A DNA stretch of 64,000 nt, taken from Candidatus Enterococcus testudinis (lineage in GTDB: Bacteria > Bacillota > Bacilli > Lactobacillales > Enterococcaceae). The DNA is taken from NCBI RefSeq assembly GCF_002140915.1, contig NZ_NGKU01000001.1, positions 914,697 to 978,696 of the forward strand, given 5' to 3'. Positions 55,684 to 64,000 of the stretch are shown here, in pieces. Position numbers and translations under genes: made by a program. The notes below the pieces were generated by a model. That model was not told where the DNA came from, ran no database searches, and saw only the letters and a program-made list of their open reading frames with translations. Every line of letters begins with the position of its first letter. Position 1 is the first letter of the stretch.

Positions 55684-57501
55684 TTGTTTGATTTAACAAG
55701 ACGAAAAAAAGTAGCTACACTGATTTTGATTGATAGTTTGCTGATCGTAATAGCCAATATGGCTTCATTTTATTTTATGAAACCATTTGTAGCTATACCA
55801 TTGAACTTTATGCGACTATCCATTATCTTATCTATCATTTTTTATTTGTTTTTCGGCTTTATTTTCCGTGTATTTTCCAGAATCAACCGCTATACGAATT
55901 TGAGTGAGATGATTGCCATCTTTATGGCATTAACGCTCAGTTCAATTTTGAGTATCGTAGCATTCTTTTTTAGTAGAGAAAATTATAGTTTGCGCATGAC
56001 GATTTTCACCTATTTCTTATCCATATTCTTCATTATTTCTAGCCGTTTAATCTGGCGCCTTTATGTCGAAAAAAAGAACAGTCGCTATGTAACTAGCGAG
56101 CATATCAAAAATACTTTGATTGTTGGCGCTGGTGAAGGGGGCAGAATCCTTTATAATAGCTTTTTAGGATCAAAAACGGCTAGTGAAATAAATGTGATAG
56201 GCTTCGTGGATGATGATCCCAACAAAAAGAATACATATCTATCGGGTAAGAAAGTATTTGGTAATATCAGTCAACTACCAGAACTGATTGAAAAATATGA
56301 TATAAAAATGATTACGATTGCCATTCCTTCTCTTTCTAGAAAAAAACTAAGAGAAATCTTCGAAGCAATTGAACCTTTGCATGTTAAAGTCAATACGATG
56401 CCATCGATGGAAGAGATGGCTTCTGGCAAGATAAGTATGTCTCGGTTAAAAAAGATAGATGTCGTTGATTTGCTAGGTAGAGATGAAGTTCAATTGGATA
56501 TTGATTCGATTAAAGATCAAATCACTGATAAAACTATTCTTGTTACAGGAGCAGGTGGATCGATTGGTTCTGAAATATGTCGACAAGTGATTGAATTTAA
56601 TCCGCGCAGATTAATTTTAGTAGGGCATGGAGAAAATTCCATTTATCTTATTGACCGGGAACTAAGAAATAAATTTAAGTTAAGTACAACGGAAATTGTT
56701 CCTGTTATTGCGGATGTTCAAGATCGTGACAAAATTTTTGAAATTATGACTACTTATCGTCCTGATATCGTCTATCATGCTGCGGCCCATAAACATGTAC
56801 CGTTGATGGAATATAATCCAAGAGAAGCTGTAAAAAATAATATTTTCGGATCAAAAAATGTTGCAGAAGCAGCTAAATCAGCACAAGTGAAAAATTTTGT
56901 AATGGTATCTACTGACAAAGCGAATAATCCTCCTAATGTCATGGGTGCCACTAAACGAATTGCTGAGATGATTGTTACAGGATTAAATGAAGATGGCTGT
57001 ACAAAATTCTCTGCTGTGCGATTCGGTAATGTGTTGGGATCTCGTGGTAGTGTCATTCCGGTCTTTAGAGAACAAATTGCCAAAGGCGGGCCAATCACGG
57101 TGACGGATTTCCGCATGACCAGATACTTTATGACGATACCAGAAGCTAGTCGATTGGTTATTCAATCAGGCGCATTGGCAAAAGGGGGCGAAATCTTTAT
57201 TTTAGATATGAGCGAACCTGTCAAGATTGTCGATCTAGCCAAAAATATGATTCGTTTAAGCGGCTATAGTGAAGATGAAATTGAAATCGTTGAAACGGGC
57301 ATACGCCCAGGCGAAAAGTTATATGAAGAGTTACTTCTGGACAAAGAGCGCAATGATGAGGCAGTATTTGAGAAAATTTTTGTTGGAAATATCAAAGGTT
57401 ATGCCATCAATGAAGTAATGGAAGTTGTTGAAAATTTACCTAGAGATGAAAAACAATTAGCAAAAGCAGTTGTTTCATTTGCTAATGCTTCAAATAAATA
57501 G
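55684..57501 (+). CDS. Membrane-bound nucleotide-sugar 4,6-dehydratase (EpsC/WbpM type)
   Basis: 605 residues. Four membrane helices (about 10-115) precede a first Rossmann-like domain (LIVGAGEGGRIL near 142) and a catalytic SDR domain (LVTGAGGSIGSE near 283). The usual SDR Tyr is replaced by Met in NPPNVMGATKR, as in long FlaA1/WbpM dehydratases. Converts UDP-GlcNAc to the 4-keto-6-deoxy sugar. Starts with TTG 55684 behind AGGGGG. Its product probably feeds the reductase at 58125 and the initiating transferase at 57514. Confidence 0.9.
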   Translation: MFDLTRRKKVATLILIDSLLIVIANMASFYFMKPFVAIPLNFMRLSIILSIIFYLFFGFIFRVFSRINRYTNLSEMIAIFMALTLSSILSIVAFFFSRENYSLRMTIFTYFLSIFFIISSRLIWRLYVEKKNSRYVTSEHIKNTLIVGAGEGGRILYNSFLGSKTASEINVIGFVDDDPNKKNTYLSGKKVFGNISQLPELIEKYDIKMITIAIPSLSRKKLREIFEAIEPLHVKVNTMPSMEEMASGKISMSRLKKIDVVDLLGRDEVQLDIDSIKDQITDKTILVTGAGGSIGSEICRQVIEFNPRRLILVGHGENSIYLIDRELRNKFKLSTTEIVPVIADVQDRDKIFEIMTTYRPDIVYHAAAHKHVPLMEYNPREAVKNNIFGSKNVAEAAKSAQVKNFVMVSTDKANNPPNVMGATKRIAEMIVTGLNEDGCTKFSAVRFGNVLGSRGSVIPVFREQIAKGGPITVTDFRMTRYFMTIPEASRLVIQSGALAKGGEIFILDMSEPVKIVDLAKNMIRLSGYSEDEIEIVETGIRPGEKLYEELLLDKERNDEAVFEKIFVGNIKGYAINEVMEVVENLPRDEKQLAKAVVSFANASNK

Positions 57502-57513
57502 GAGTGTATATGG

Positions 57514-58128
57514 ATGTATAAAGAAGGTTTGAAACGGGTAATCGATTTTTTTATGGCCTTAGCAGGGGTAATCATACTTTCACCTGTATTTTTGATAATT
57601 TGCTTGGCTATTAAACTTGATTCAAGAGGACCAATTATCTTTAAGCAAAAGCGAGTAGGTAAATATAAATCACACTTTTATATTTACAAATTCAGAACAA
57701 TGAAAGTTGAAACACCAAAAGAAATGCCGACACATTTATTAGAAGATCCTGATTTCTTTATTACAAAAGTTGGTAAAATTTTGAGAAAAACAAGTTTGGA
57801 TGAATTACCACAACTATGTAATATACTTAAAGGTGACATGTCAGTAATTGGACCACGTCCTGCACTGTGGAACCAATATGATTTGATTGAGGAAAGAGAT
57901 AAATATAAGGCAAATGATATACGTCCAGGACTATCTGGCTTGGCCCAAATTAGTGGACGTGATGAATTAGCAATTGAATCAAAAGCTAAATTAGATGGGA
58001 TTTATACAAATAATCTAACTTTATTAATGGATATAAAATGCTTTATAGGGACAATCATATCTGTATTTAAGAGTGATGGCGTTGTTGAAGGAAGCAGAAA
58101 TCCTTCTAAGAAGGAGGGCAATTTGTGA
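57514..58128 (+). CDS. Initiating undecaprenyl-phosphate sugar-1-phosphate transferase
   Basis: 204 residues, the short form of the polyprenyl-phosphate hexose-1-P transferases: one N-terminal hairpin helix (about 11-35), then FKQKRVGKYKSHFYIYKFRTM, RKTSLDELPQLCNILKGDMS and the conserved VIGPRPA. Puts the first sugar-phosphate onto undecaprenyl phosphate. With a 4,6-dehydratase and a reductase beside it, the first sugar may be D-FucNAc or D-QuiNAc (inference). Overlaps the next gene by 4 bp. Confidence 0.9.
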   Translation: MYKEGLKRVIDFFMALAGVIILSPVFLIICLAIKLDSRGPIIFKQKRVGKYKSHFYIYKFRTMKVETPKEMPTHLLEDPDFFITKVGKILRKTSLDELPQLCNILKGDMSVIGPRPALWNQYDLIEERDKYKANDIRPGLSGLAQISGRDELAIESKAKLDGIYTNNLTLLMDIKCFIGTIISVFKSDGVVEGSRNPSKKEGNL

Positions 58129-58991
58129 GAAGAATATTGATTACTGGCGAAAACAGTTATATTGGTACCTCGTTGGTAAAATGGATGTCTGATTTCAAAG
58201 ATGAATATCAGTTTGATACAATTAGTGTCAAAGGTAATTCATGGAGGTCTTTAGATTTTTCAGAATTTGATGCAATAATTCATTTGGCTGCGATAGTTCA
58301 TGTAAAAGAAAAGAATGATGATTTATATTTTAAAGTGAATAGAGACTTAGCAGTTGAGATTGCAAACAAAGCTAGAGAATACAGAGTCGAACAATTTATT
58401 TTTCTTAGTACGATGTCAGTATTTGGAATGGAGAAAGGCAAAGTGTCCTCCAAAACCAATATAAATCCTAAGACTGCCTATGGTAAATCAAAATATGAGG
58501 CGGAAAATGAAATTTTAAAATTAGAAAATGAACATTTCAAGGTAGCGATACTACGCCCCCCTATGATTTATGGGCCAAATTCAGTAGGAAATTATAGTAA
58601 ATTATCTAAACTTGCAAAAAGACTTCCAATTTTCCCAAAAATAAATAATAAAAGAAGTATGTTATATATCAATAATTTATGCTGTTTTATCAAGTTGATT
58701 TTGGATTACCAACTTCATGGAACATTCCATCCGCAAAATAGATATTTGGTAAATACCTCTGACTTAGTAAAGGAAATCAGATTATCAAATGGTAAAAAAG
58801 TTGTGATGGTGCATGGCATGGATATGTTAATTAAGTGGTCTTCCAACCTTTTTAGTATACTTAATAAAATATTTGGTGATCTCTATTATGATAAGTCAAC
58901 TTTAGGTTATCCTGATACGGAGTATAATGGGATTAGATTTGACTATCAAGAACGAAATTTTGCTAAAAGTATTGAGGAGAGTGAGAAATGA
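58125..58991 (+). CDS. NAD-dependent epimerase/reductase (4-keto-sugar reductase candidate)
   Basis: 288 residues, SDR fold: N-terminal ILITGENSYIGTSL, active-site Ser in FLSTMSVFG, and TAYGKSKYEAE with the YxxxK pair. Resembles the WbpV/WreQ group that reduces UDP-4-keto-6-deoxy-GlcNAc to UDP-D-FucNAc or UDP-D-QuiNAc, and sits next to a small initiating transferase as those do. Product not certain. GTG start in a GTGA overlap with the preceding gene; visibly AT-rich from here on. Confidence 0.82.
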   Translation: MRRILITGENSYIGTSLVKWMSDFKDEYQFDTISVKGNSWRSLDFSEFDAIIHLAAIVHVKEKNDDLYFKVNRDLAVEIANKAREYRVEQFIFLSTMSVFGMEKGKVSSKTNINPKTAYGKSKYEAENEILKLENEHFKVAILRPPMIYGPNSVGNYSKLSKLAKRLPIFPKINNKRSMLYINNLCCFIKLILDYQLHGTFHPQNRYLVNTSDLVKEIRLSNGKKVVMVHGMDMLIKWSSNLFSILNKIFGDLYYDKSTLGYPDTEYNGIRFDYQERNFAKSIEESEK

Positions 58992-59857
58992 AGAGAGACA
59001 TATTGTTTATGTGTCAATTTTTTTACCCAGAGTATGTTTCTTCTGCGCTCTTACCATATCAAACAGCGTTGGGTTTGAGAAAAAAAAAAATGACTGTTGA
59101 TGTTCTCTGTGGATTTCCTAAAGAATATGTAAATCAAGGAGAAGAAGTAGCTAAAAAAGAGATATTTAATGGAATAAATATCATTAGGAAAAAATACATA
59201 CAGTTAGGTAGAAAAAATTTTTTTAGTCGGTTAATCAATTATTTTTCTTTTACCTTTGTGATGATGATGAATCTGTACAAATGTAGAAGCTATAAAGTTA
59301 TTGTCGTATATTCAAATCCTCCTATTTTACCAATTGTTTCTATAGTTGCAAAGATTATATTTGATTGTAAAATAGTATTCATTGCATATGATCTTTATCC
59401 TGAAATTGCTGAGAAAACAAAAACAATAAGTAAAAATAGTTCGATATCGAAAATCATGCAAATTATAAATAAACAATTATTTAGACGAGTTGACAAAGTT
59501 GTAGCTCTATCAAATGAGATGAAGAAATTTATTGTTTCCGAAAGACAGATCTCTGAAAATAAAGTAGAAGTTATTGCAAATTGGGCAACAGAAGACGAAC
59601 ATATATGCAGTAGTCTTTCACATGAATTTAATCAAATAAGGAAAGAATATGATTTAATTGTTTCTTATTTTGGAAACATGGGAACAGCTCAGGACATAGA
59701 TACAATTTTACAAACAATTGCAAATAAAAAAATTCCCAAAGATAGAATAGCTTTTCTTTTTGCTGGACATGGTAATAAAAGAGGTCAAATTAGAAATGTG
59801 ATAGAAAAAAACAGTCTATCTAATTGTTATTTATTTGAATATTCTAGATGTGTATAA
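58988..59857 (+). pseudogene. Glycosyltransferase (GT4, WbuB-like), 5' part, artificially truncated
   Basis: N-terminal part of a GT4 glycosyltransferase: ILFMCQFFYPEYVSSALLPY start, then FIAYDLYPEIAE and a first Rossmann domain followed by the start of the second (VSYFGNMGTAQDID). Genuine sequence ends at 59843; the last codons (SRCV) and the TAA at 59855-59857 come from a 19-bp Nextera mosaic end. Deleting 125 bp (59844-59968) joins it in frame to the downstream part, giving 407 residues, normal for the family. Next to UDP-L-FucNAc genes, it is a good candidate L-FucNAc transferase as for WbuB. The gene is probably intact in the organism. Confidence 0.88.
59740..59843 (+). repeat. 104-bp direct duplication, copy 1
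   Basis: Identical to 59865-59968. The two copies flank 21 bases, of which 19 are the Tn5 mosaic end. Coding sequence inside the glycosyltransferase gene. Reads as a chimeric read or contig join, not a biological repeat. Confidence 0.95.
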
Positions 59858-59864
59858 GAGACAG
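59846..59864 (+). other. Nextera/Tn5 mosaic-end adapter sequence (library artefact)
   Basis: AGATGTGTATAAGAGACAG is exactly the 19-bp engineered Tn5 mosaic end present in Nextera-type libraries. It is preceded by two extra bases (CT) and followed directly by the second copy of the 104-bp duplication. Its translation yields the tell-tale MCIRDR start seen in contaminated predictions. Confidence 0.97.
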
Positions 59865-60336
59865 AGATAGAATAGCTTTTCTTTTTGCTGGACATGGTAA
59901 TAAAAGAGGTCAAATTAGAAATGTGATAGAAAAAAACAGTCTATCTAATTGTTATTTATTTGAATATTTAAGAGAAAATGAATTCAATAATGCATTATCG
60001 ATTACAGATTATTTTATTGTTTCTCTTGAAAGTGACTTATCAGGATTAGCCGTACCAAGCAAGACTTATAGTTATTATCAGGCAGGAAAGCCGGTAATTG
60101 CTATTATGAATAGAGAATCTGATATCTACAAAGAAATCTCTGATAACTACGCAGGGCTCTCTGTTGAAAACGGTGAATCTGAGAAAATTGTTGAACATCT
60201 TTTAGAAGTTTTGAATGAACCTAAAAAATTAGAGACTATGAGCTATAATATGAAGGAGAAAATTAAACCAATATATACAAGAAGTAATCAAATTGAAAAG
60301 TATCGGAAGATGCTTTCTAATCTATTGGAGGATTAA
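59848..60336 (+). pseudogene. Glycosyltransferase (GT4, WbuB-like), 3' part with false adapter-derived start
   Basis: C-terminal part of the split glycosyltransferase. The apparent ATG at 59848 and the first six residues (MCIRDR) are encoded by the mosaic end; there is no ribosome site. Genuine coding is 59865-60336, containing the GT4 nucleotide-sugar region (GLAVPSKTYSYYQAGKPVIA, with the acidic residue in SLESDLSG). Should be merged with 58988-59843 after removing the duplication. Stop is 2 bases before the next gene. Confidence 0.9.
59865..59968 (+). repeat. 104-bp direct duplication, copy 2
   Basis: Identical to 59740-59843. From 59969 the sequence continues normally with the rest of the glycosyltransferase gene. 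Confidence 0.95.
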
Positions 60337-60338
60337 AC

Positions 60339-61361
60339 ATGTTTGAAAACAAAACTTTACTGATAACAGGTGGAACGGGTTCTTTTGGAAATGCTGTAAT
60401 GAATAGATTTCTTGATTCTAATATTAAAGAAATACGAATTTTTTCACGTGATGAAAAAAAACAAGATGATATGCGAAAGAAATACAACAATGATAAGTTG
60501 AAGTTTTACATTGGAGACGTTAGAGATATTAACAGTGTGAAGAATGCCATGTATGGGGTTGATTACATTTTCCATGCTGCAGCTTTAAAGCAAGTTCCTT
60601 CATGTGAGTTCTTTCCAATGGAAGCTGTTAAAACAAATGTTCTAGGAACTGATAATGTGGTTACCGCTGCAGTTGAGATGGGTGTGAAGAAGGTGATTTG
60701 TCTTTCAACTGACAAAGCTGCATACCCTATTAACGCAATGGGTATTTCAAAAGCGATGATGGAAAAAGTTTTTGTTGCGAAGGCAAAAACAGTTTCCGAT
60801 GAAAATACCATGATTTGTGGAACTAGATACGGTAATGTGATGGCTTCAAGAGGATCAGTCATTCCGTTATTTATCGAACAAATCAAGACAGGCAAACCAT
60901 TAACAGTTACTGATCCAGGAATGACAAGATTTTTAATGAGTCTAGAAGAAGCTGTAGAACTAGTTATATTTGCTTTTCAAAATGCTAAAGCAGGAGATAT
61001 TATGGTTCAAAAATCACCCGCTTCTACAGTAGGTGATTTAGCCCAAGCAGTGAAGGAACTGTTCGATGCCAAAAATGAAATTCATGTTATTGGCACTAGA
61101 CATGGTGAGAAAAGATATGAAACACTATTAACAAAAGAAGAGTATCATGTTGCTAAGGATATGGGTGATTTTTATCGTGTACCGGCTGATACACGCGACT
61201 TGAACTATGATAAATATTTTGTTGAAGGTAGTGAACAATTAACAAAAGAAGGCGAGTATAACTCTGATAACACGCAAAGATTATCAGTTGAACAAATTAA
61301 AGAAAAGCTTTTAGCCCTAGACTATGTTCAAGAAGAATTGGAAGTGTGGAATCGAAAATGA
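60339..61361 (+). CDS. capE: UDP-N-acetylglucosamine 4,6-dehydratase / 5-epimerase (CapE/FnlA)
   Basis: 340 residues. SDR with LLITGGTGSFGNAVMNRF, AAALKQVPSCEFFPMEAVKTN, and active site STDKAAYPINAMGISK in which Met replaces the usual Tyr, as in CapE. First enzyme of UDP-L-FucNAc synthesis. Followed by capF in an ATGA overlap and then capG. ATG 60339 with GGAGG upstream. Confidence 0.92.
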   Translation: MFENKTLLITGGTGSFGNAVMNRFLDSNIKEIRIFSRDEKKQDDMRKKYNNDKLKFYIGDVRDINSVKNAMYGVDYIFHAAALKQVPSCEFFPMEAVKTNVLGTDNVVTAAVEMGVKKVICLSTDKAAYPINAMGISKAMMEKVFVAKAKTVSDENTMICGTRYGNVMASRGSVIPLFIEQIKTGKPLTVTDPGMTRFLMSLEEAVELVIFAFQNAKAGDIMVQKSPASTVGDLAQAVKELFDAKNEIHVIGTRHGEKRYETLLTKEEYHVAKDMGDFYRVPADTRDLNYDKYFVEGSEQLTKEGEYNSDNTQRLSVEQIKEKLLALDYVQEELEVWNRK

Positions 61362-62467
61362 ATATTCTAGTGACCGGCGCTAATGGATTTGTTGGGAAAA
61401 ACTTAATATCAGAATTAAAAAATCAAGGATATGAAGATATTTTGGAATATGATATTGATACACCAAAATATATGTTGGATGAATATTGTTTAAAAGCTGA
61501 TTTTGTCTTCCATCTAGCAGGCGTGAATCGCCCAAAAGATGAAAAAGATTTCATGAAAGGAAATTATGGCTTTACATCTGAGCTGTTATCTAAGCTAAAA
61601 GAGTATAATAATACTTGTCCAGTCATGATCTCTTCATCAATCCAAGCAGCATTAGATAATTCATATGGCAAAAGTAAACAAGCCGGTGAAGAACTTCTTT
61701 TTGAGTATCAAAAAGAGACAGGTGCGAAAGTCTATATTTATCGCTTTTCAAATTTATATGGAAAATGGTCAAGACCCAATTATAATACAGTTGTAGCTAC
61801 GTTCTGTTATAAAGTAGCAAGAAATGAAGAAATAACTGTAAATGATGAAAATGCACAGATTGAATTATGCTATATAGATGATGTTGTAAATGAATTAATC
61901 CAATGTTTAATTGGAAAACCAACAAAAAGTGATCAATTTTGTATTGTAAATCAGATCGATAAAATTACTGTAGGAGCATTGCGAGATCTTATTGTTTCTT
62001 TTAAAGAGAGCAGAACTAAACTTGATATTCCAAATTTGAAAAATCGTTTAGAAAAAAATTTGTATAGTACTTATTTAAGCTTTTTACCTGAAGATAATTT
62101 TTCGTACCCATTGAAAATGAATATTGATGACAGGGGTTCTTTTACAGAATTTATACGCACAGAAGATCGCGGGCAAGTTTCTGTAAATATTTCAAAGCCT
62201 GGAATAACGAAAGGTAATCATTGGCATCATACAAAAAACGAAAAGTTTCTTGTTGTTAGTGGCAAAGGTATCATCCGTTTTAGAAATATCTACACAGAGG
62301 AAGTACTAGAGTACTTTGTTTCTGGAGAGAAACTTGAAGTCGTAGATATACCGGTAGGATATACGCATAATATTGAAAATTTAGGGAAAAGTGATATGGT
62401 TACAATTATGTGGGTCAATGAATTGTTTGATCCTCAAAATCCTGACACATTTTATTTGGAGGTATAA
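61358..62467 (+). CDS. capF: Bifunctional UDP-sugar epimerase/reductase with cupin domain (CapF/FnlB)
   Basis: 369 residues. N-terminal SDR (ILVTGANGFVGKNLI; YGKSKQAGEE) and C-terminal cupin (about 255-369, GNHWHHTKNEKFLVVSGKG with the metal-binding histidines), the two-domain layout unique to CapF. Performs the C-3 epimerisation and C-4 reduction in UDP-L-FucNAc synthesis. Starts at ATG 61358 overlapping the capE stop; the frame from 61346 is an extension without a ribosome site. Confidence 0.92.
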   Translation: MNILVTGANGFVGKNLISELKNQGYEDILEYDIDTPKYMLDEYCLKADFVFHLAGVNRPKDEKDFMKGNYGFTSELLSKLKEYNNTCPVMISSSIQAALDNSYGKSKQAGEELLFEYQKETGAKVYIYRFSNLYGKWSRPNYNTVVATFCYKVARNEEITVNDENAQIELCYIDDVVNELIQCLIGKPTKSDQFCIVNQIDKITVGALRDLIVSFKESRTKLDIPNLKNRLEKNLYSTYLSFLPEDNFSYPLKMNIDDRGSFTEFIRTEDRGQVSVNISKPGITKGNHWHHTKNEKFLVVSGKGIIRFRNIYTEEVLEYFVSGEKLEVVDIPVGYTHNIENLGKSDMVTIMWVNELFDPQNPDTFYLEV

Positions 62468-62470
62468 ATT

Positions 62471-63595
62471 TTGAAAAAATTAAAAGTTATGACAGTGGTA
62501 GGTACGCGACCGGAAATCATTCGATTATCCGCTGTTATTAATCGTTTAGAGGGTTCTGAAGCGATTGACCATGTACTTGTACATACTGGTCAAAACTATG
62601 ATTATGAACTCAATGAAGTCTTCTTTGAGGACTTTAAATTAAAGAAACCTGATTATTTCCTAAACGCAGCAACAGGAACTGCGATAGAAACTGTGGGGAA
62701 TATTTTAATTAAGATTGATCCTATATTGGAAGAAGTAAAACCTGATGCATTTTTAGTGTTAGGGGATACGAACAGTTGTCTGTGTGCAATTGCTGCCAAA
62801 AGAAGACATATTCCGATTTTTCATATGGAAGCGGGAAATCGATGCTTTGATCAACGCGTGCCTGAGGAAACAAATCGTAAAATTGTGGATCACACTGCGG
62901 ACATTAATTTAACTTATAGTGATATTGCTCGGGAGTATCTTTTAAGAGAAGGACTTCCGGCTGATCGTATTATTAAGACTGGCAGTCCAATGTTTGAAGT
63001 TTTAAATTCTAGAATGGTAGACATTGAAAAATCGACCATTATTGATGAACTTAGTTTAAGCGCCGGTAAATATTTCTTAGTATCAGCCCATCGGGAAGAA
63101 AATATTAGCTCTGAACTGAGATTTATGAATCTTGTAGATAGCTTGAATACAGTCGCAGAAACTTACGACTTGCCAATTATTATTAGCACCCATCCTCGGA
63201 CAATGAAGATGATTGAAGAAAAAGGAATAGAGTTCAATAGTTTAATCAAAACCATGAAACCAATGGGTTTTAACGATTATAACAAATTACAAATGAAAGC
63301 CAAAGCTGTATTAAGTGATAGCGGAACAATTAGTGAAGAATCATCTATTCTTAATTTTAGAGCATTAAACATTCGTGAAGCCCATGAACGTCCTGAGGCG
63401 ATTGAAGAAGCTAGCGTGATGATGGTCGGATTGGAAAAGATGAGAATTCTTCAAGGTTTAGAAGTTTTAGAAACTCAAGAAAAAAATACCTTGAGAAAAG
63501 TTTATGATTATTCAATGCCTAATGTTTCTGAAAAAGTTTTGAGAATTATTTTGAGTTATACGGATTATGTGAATCGCGTGGTGTGGGATAAATGA
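62471..63595 (+). CDS. capG: UDP-N-acetylglucosamine 2-epimerase family (CapG/FnlC)
   Basis: 374 residues, non-hydrolysing 2-epimerase fold: MTVVGTRPEIIRLSAVI, VHTGQNYDYELN, FHMEAGNRCFDQRVPEETNR, and LSDSGTISEES. Catalyses the last step to UDP-L-FucNAc. TTG start at 62471, with GGAGG ending 9 bases upstream. Overlaps the next gene by 4 bp. Confidence 0.92.
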   Translation: MKKLKVMTVVGTRPEIIRLSAVINRLEGSEAIDHVLVHTGQNYDYELNEVFFEDFKLKKPDYFLNAATGTAIETVGNILIKIDPILEEVKPDAFLVLGDTNSCLCAIAAKRRHIPIFHMEAGNRCFDQRVPEETNRKIVDHTADINLTYSDIAREYLLREGLPADRIIKTGSPMFEVLNSRMVDIEKSTIIDELSLSAGKYFLVSAHREENISSELRFMNLVDSLNTVAETYDLPIIISTHPRTMKMIEEKGIEFNSLIKTMKPMGFNDYNKLQMKAKAVLSDSGTISEESSILNFRALNIREAHERPEAIEEASVMMVGLEKMRILQGLEVLETQEKNTLRKVYDYSMPNVSEKVLRIILSYTDYVNRVVWDK

Positions 63596-64000
63596 GTGAC
63601 GTATTAATCGTTTCAATGAATAATATATATTTGACTCCTTATATATCAAATTACTTGAATATTTGTCAAAATAAGCGACTTGAAGTGGACATTATTTATT
63701 GGAATCGCCATTCGATTAAGGAAAAAAGTTGTTATGGGAACATGAAACCATTTGATTATACGATGGAAGAAAAAACAAGTAAGATAATAAAGTTATTAGG
63801 ATATTATAAGTTTAGTAGATTTGTGAATAAAGAATTAAAAAAAAACAAGTATAAAAAAGTGATATTTTTACAGACTATTGGTGCAATTTTACAGACATTT
63901 CTTCTTAGGAGCTTATATAATCATCAATATTTAGTAGATATCAGAGATTATACGTATGAAAGAAACGTATTATTCTTTGAAATTGAAAAGGTATTGTTAA
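63592..64000 (+). CDS. Glycosyltransferase, N-terminal part (runs off the window)
   Basis: 136 codons visible, open to the window end. Starts with ATG 63592 in an ATGA overlap with capG. The N terminus (SDVLIVSMNNIYLTPYISNY; VDIIYWNRHSI) looks like the first Rossmann domain of a GT4-type glycosyltransferase. Very AT-rich with frequent AAA/ATA codons. Next step of capsule repeat-unit assembly (inference). Confidence 0.7.
   Translation, partial: MSDVLIVSMNNIYLTPYISNYLNICQNKRLEVDIIYWNRHSIKEKSCYGNMKPFDYTMEEKTSKIIKLLGYYKFSRFVNKELKKNKYKKVIFLQTIGAILQTFLLRSLYNHQYLVDIRDYTYERNVLFFEIEKVLL

Noticed and set aside
59848-59864. Novel protein start MCIRDR or a domain fusion in the capsule cluster
   Set aside because: Encoded by the Tn5 mosaic end; adapter artefact with a duplicated flank.
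59740-59968. Phase-variable direct repeat or transposon insertion with long target duplication
   Set aside because: The inserted bases are only the engineered mosaic end; natural transposon ends or transposase are absent.

Overview
The window reads as a low-to-moderate GC Gram-positive of the Lactobacillales, most likely Enterococcus. This is inferred from a SagA-like NlpC/P60 secreted hydrolase, a GH73/SH3/LysM autolysin, PRD antiterminators, Mga-family regulators, an EfrCD/LmrCD-type heterodimeric ABC exporter, ECF transporter S components, strong AGGAGG ribosome sites and frequent TTG starts. The species cannot be fixed from the sequence. There is no rRNA, tRNA, CRISPR array, insertion sequence or prophage.

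Layout. 1-5.7 kb: a membrane/coiled-coil protein, then a beta-glucoside operon (LicT-type antiterminator, PTS EIIBCA, GH1 phospho-beta-glucosidase) with a RAT element before the antiterminator gene and another before the PTS gene. 5.7-14.4 kb: YesM/YesN-type two-component system divergent from a sugar ABC importer and a GH36 alpha-galactosidase. 14.5-21 kb: AraC regulator divergent from a second sugar ABC importer and a GH31 alpha-xylosidase-like enzyme. Neither importer has an ATPase gene here, so a shared MsmK-type ATPase elsewhere is implied. 21.2-24.4 kb: YjdI/YjdJ pair, then a glutathione-dependent formaldehyde detoxification pair (S-formylglutathione hydrolase and class III alcohol dehydrogenase) divergent from an HxlR-family regulator. 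24.4-35 kb: heterodimeric ABC exporter, an LCP protein, a decayed gene, an Mga-family regulator, a CDF transporter, and a nucleoside hydrolase with an ECF S component. 35-43.4 kb: Ca2+-type P-ATPase behind a long leader; a MarR-nitroreductase-monooxygenase operon; three small membrane proteins, one of only 58 residues; and an ECF S component divergent from a TetR regulator, with two palindromic operators between them. 43.5-50.6 kb: cell-wall remodelling genes (SagA-like, GH73 autolysin, coiled-coil/3D-domain protein), with WalR-like boxes before the SagA-like and 3D-domain genes.

51-64 kb: a capsule/exopolysaccharide cluster running off the window end. Its regulatory block (LCP, Wzz-type adaptor, tyrosine kinase, PHP phosphatase) is followed by a membrane 4,6-dehydratase, an initiating sugar transferase, a reductase/epimerase, a glycosyltransferase and the three-gene UDP-L-FucNAc pathway (capE/F/G = fnlA/B/C). 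The distal part is visibly more AT-rich, as is usual for exchanged capsule cassettes.

The most important observation concerns data quality. The glycosyltransferase at about 59 kb is interrupted by the exact 19-bp Tn5 mosaic end used in Nextera libraries (59846-59864), flanked by a 104-bp direct duplication. Removing 125 bp restores one continuous 407-residue glycosyltransferase. The break is therefore an assembly/library artefact, and the apparent protein starting MCIRDR is not real. I found no convincing new biological system. The best biological leads are regulatory: paired RATs with possible SD sequestration, WalR-like boxes, tandem MarR and TetR operators, and an HxlR homologue lacking the expected sensor cysteine.
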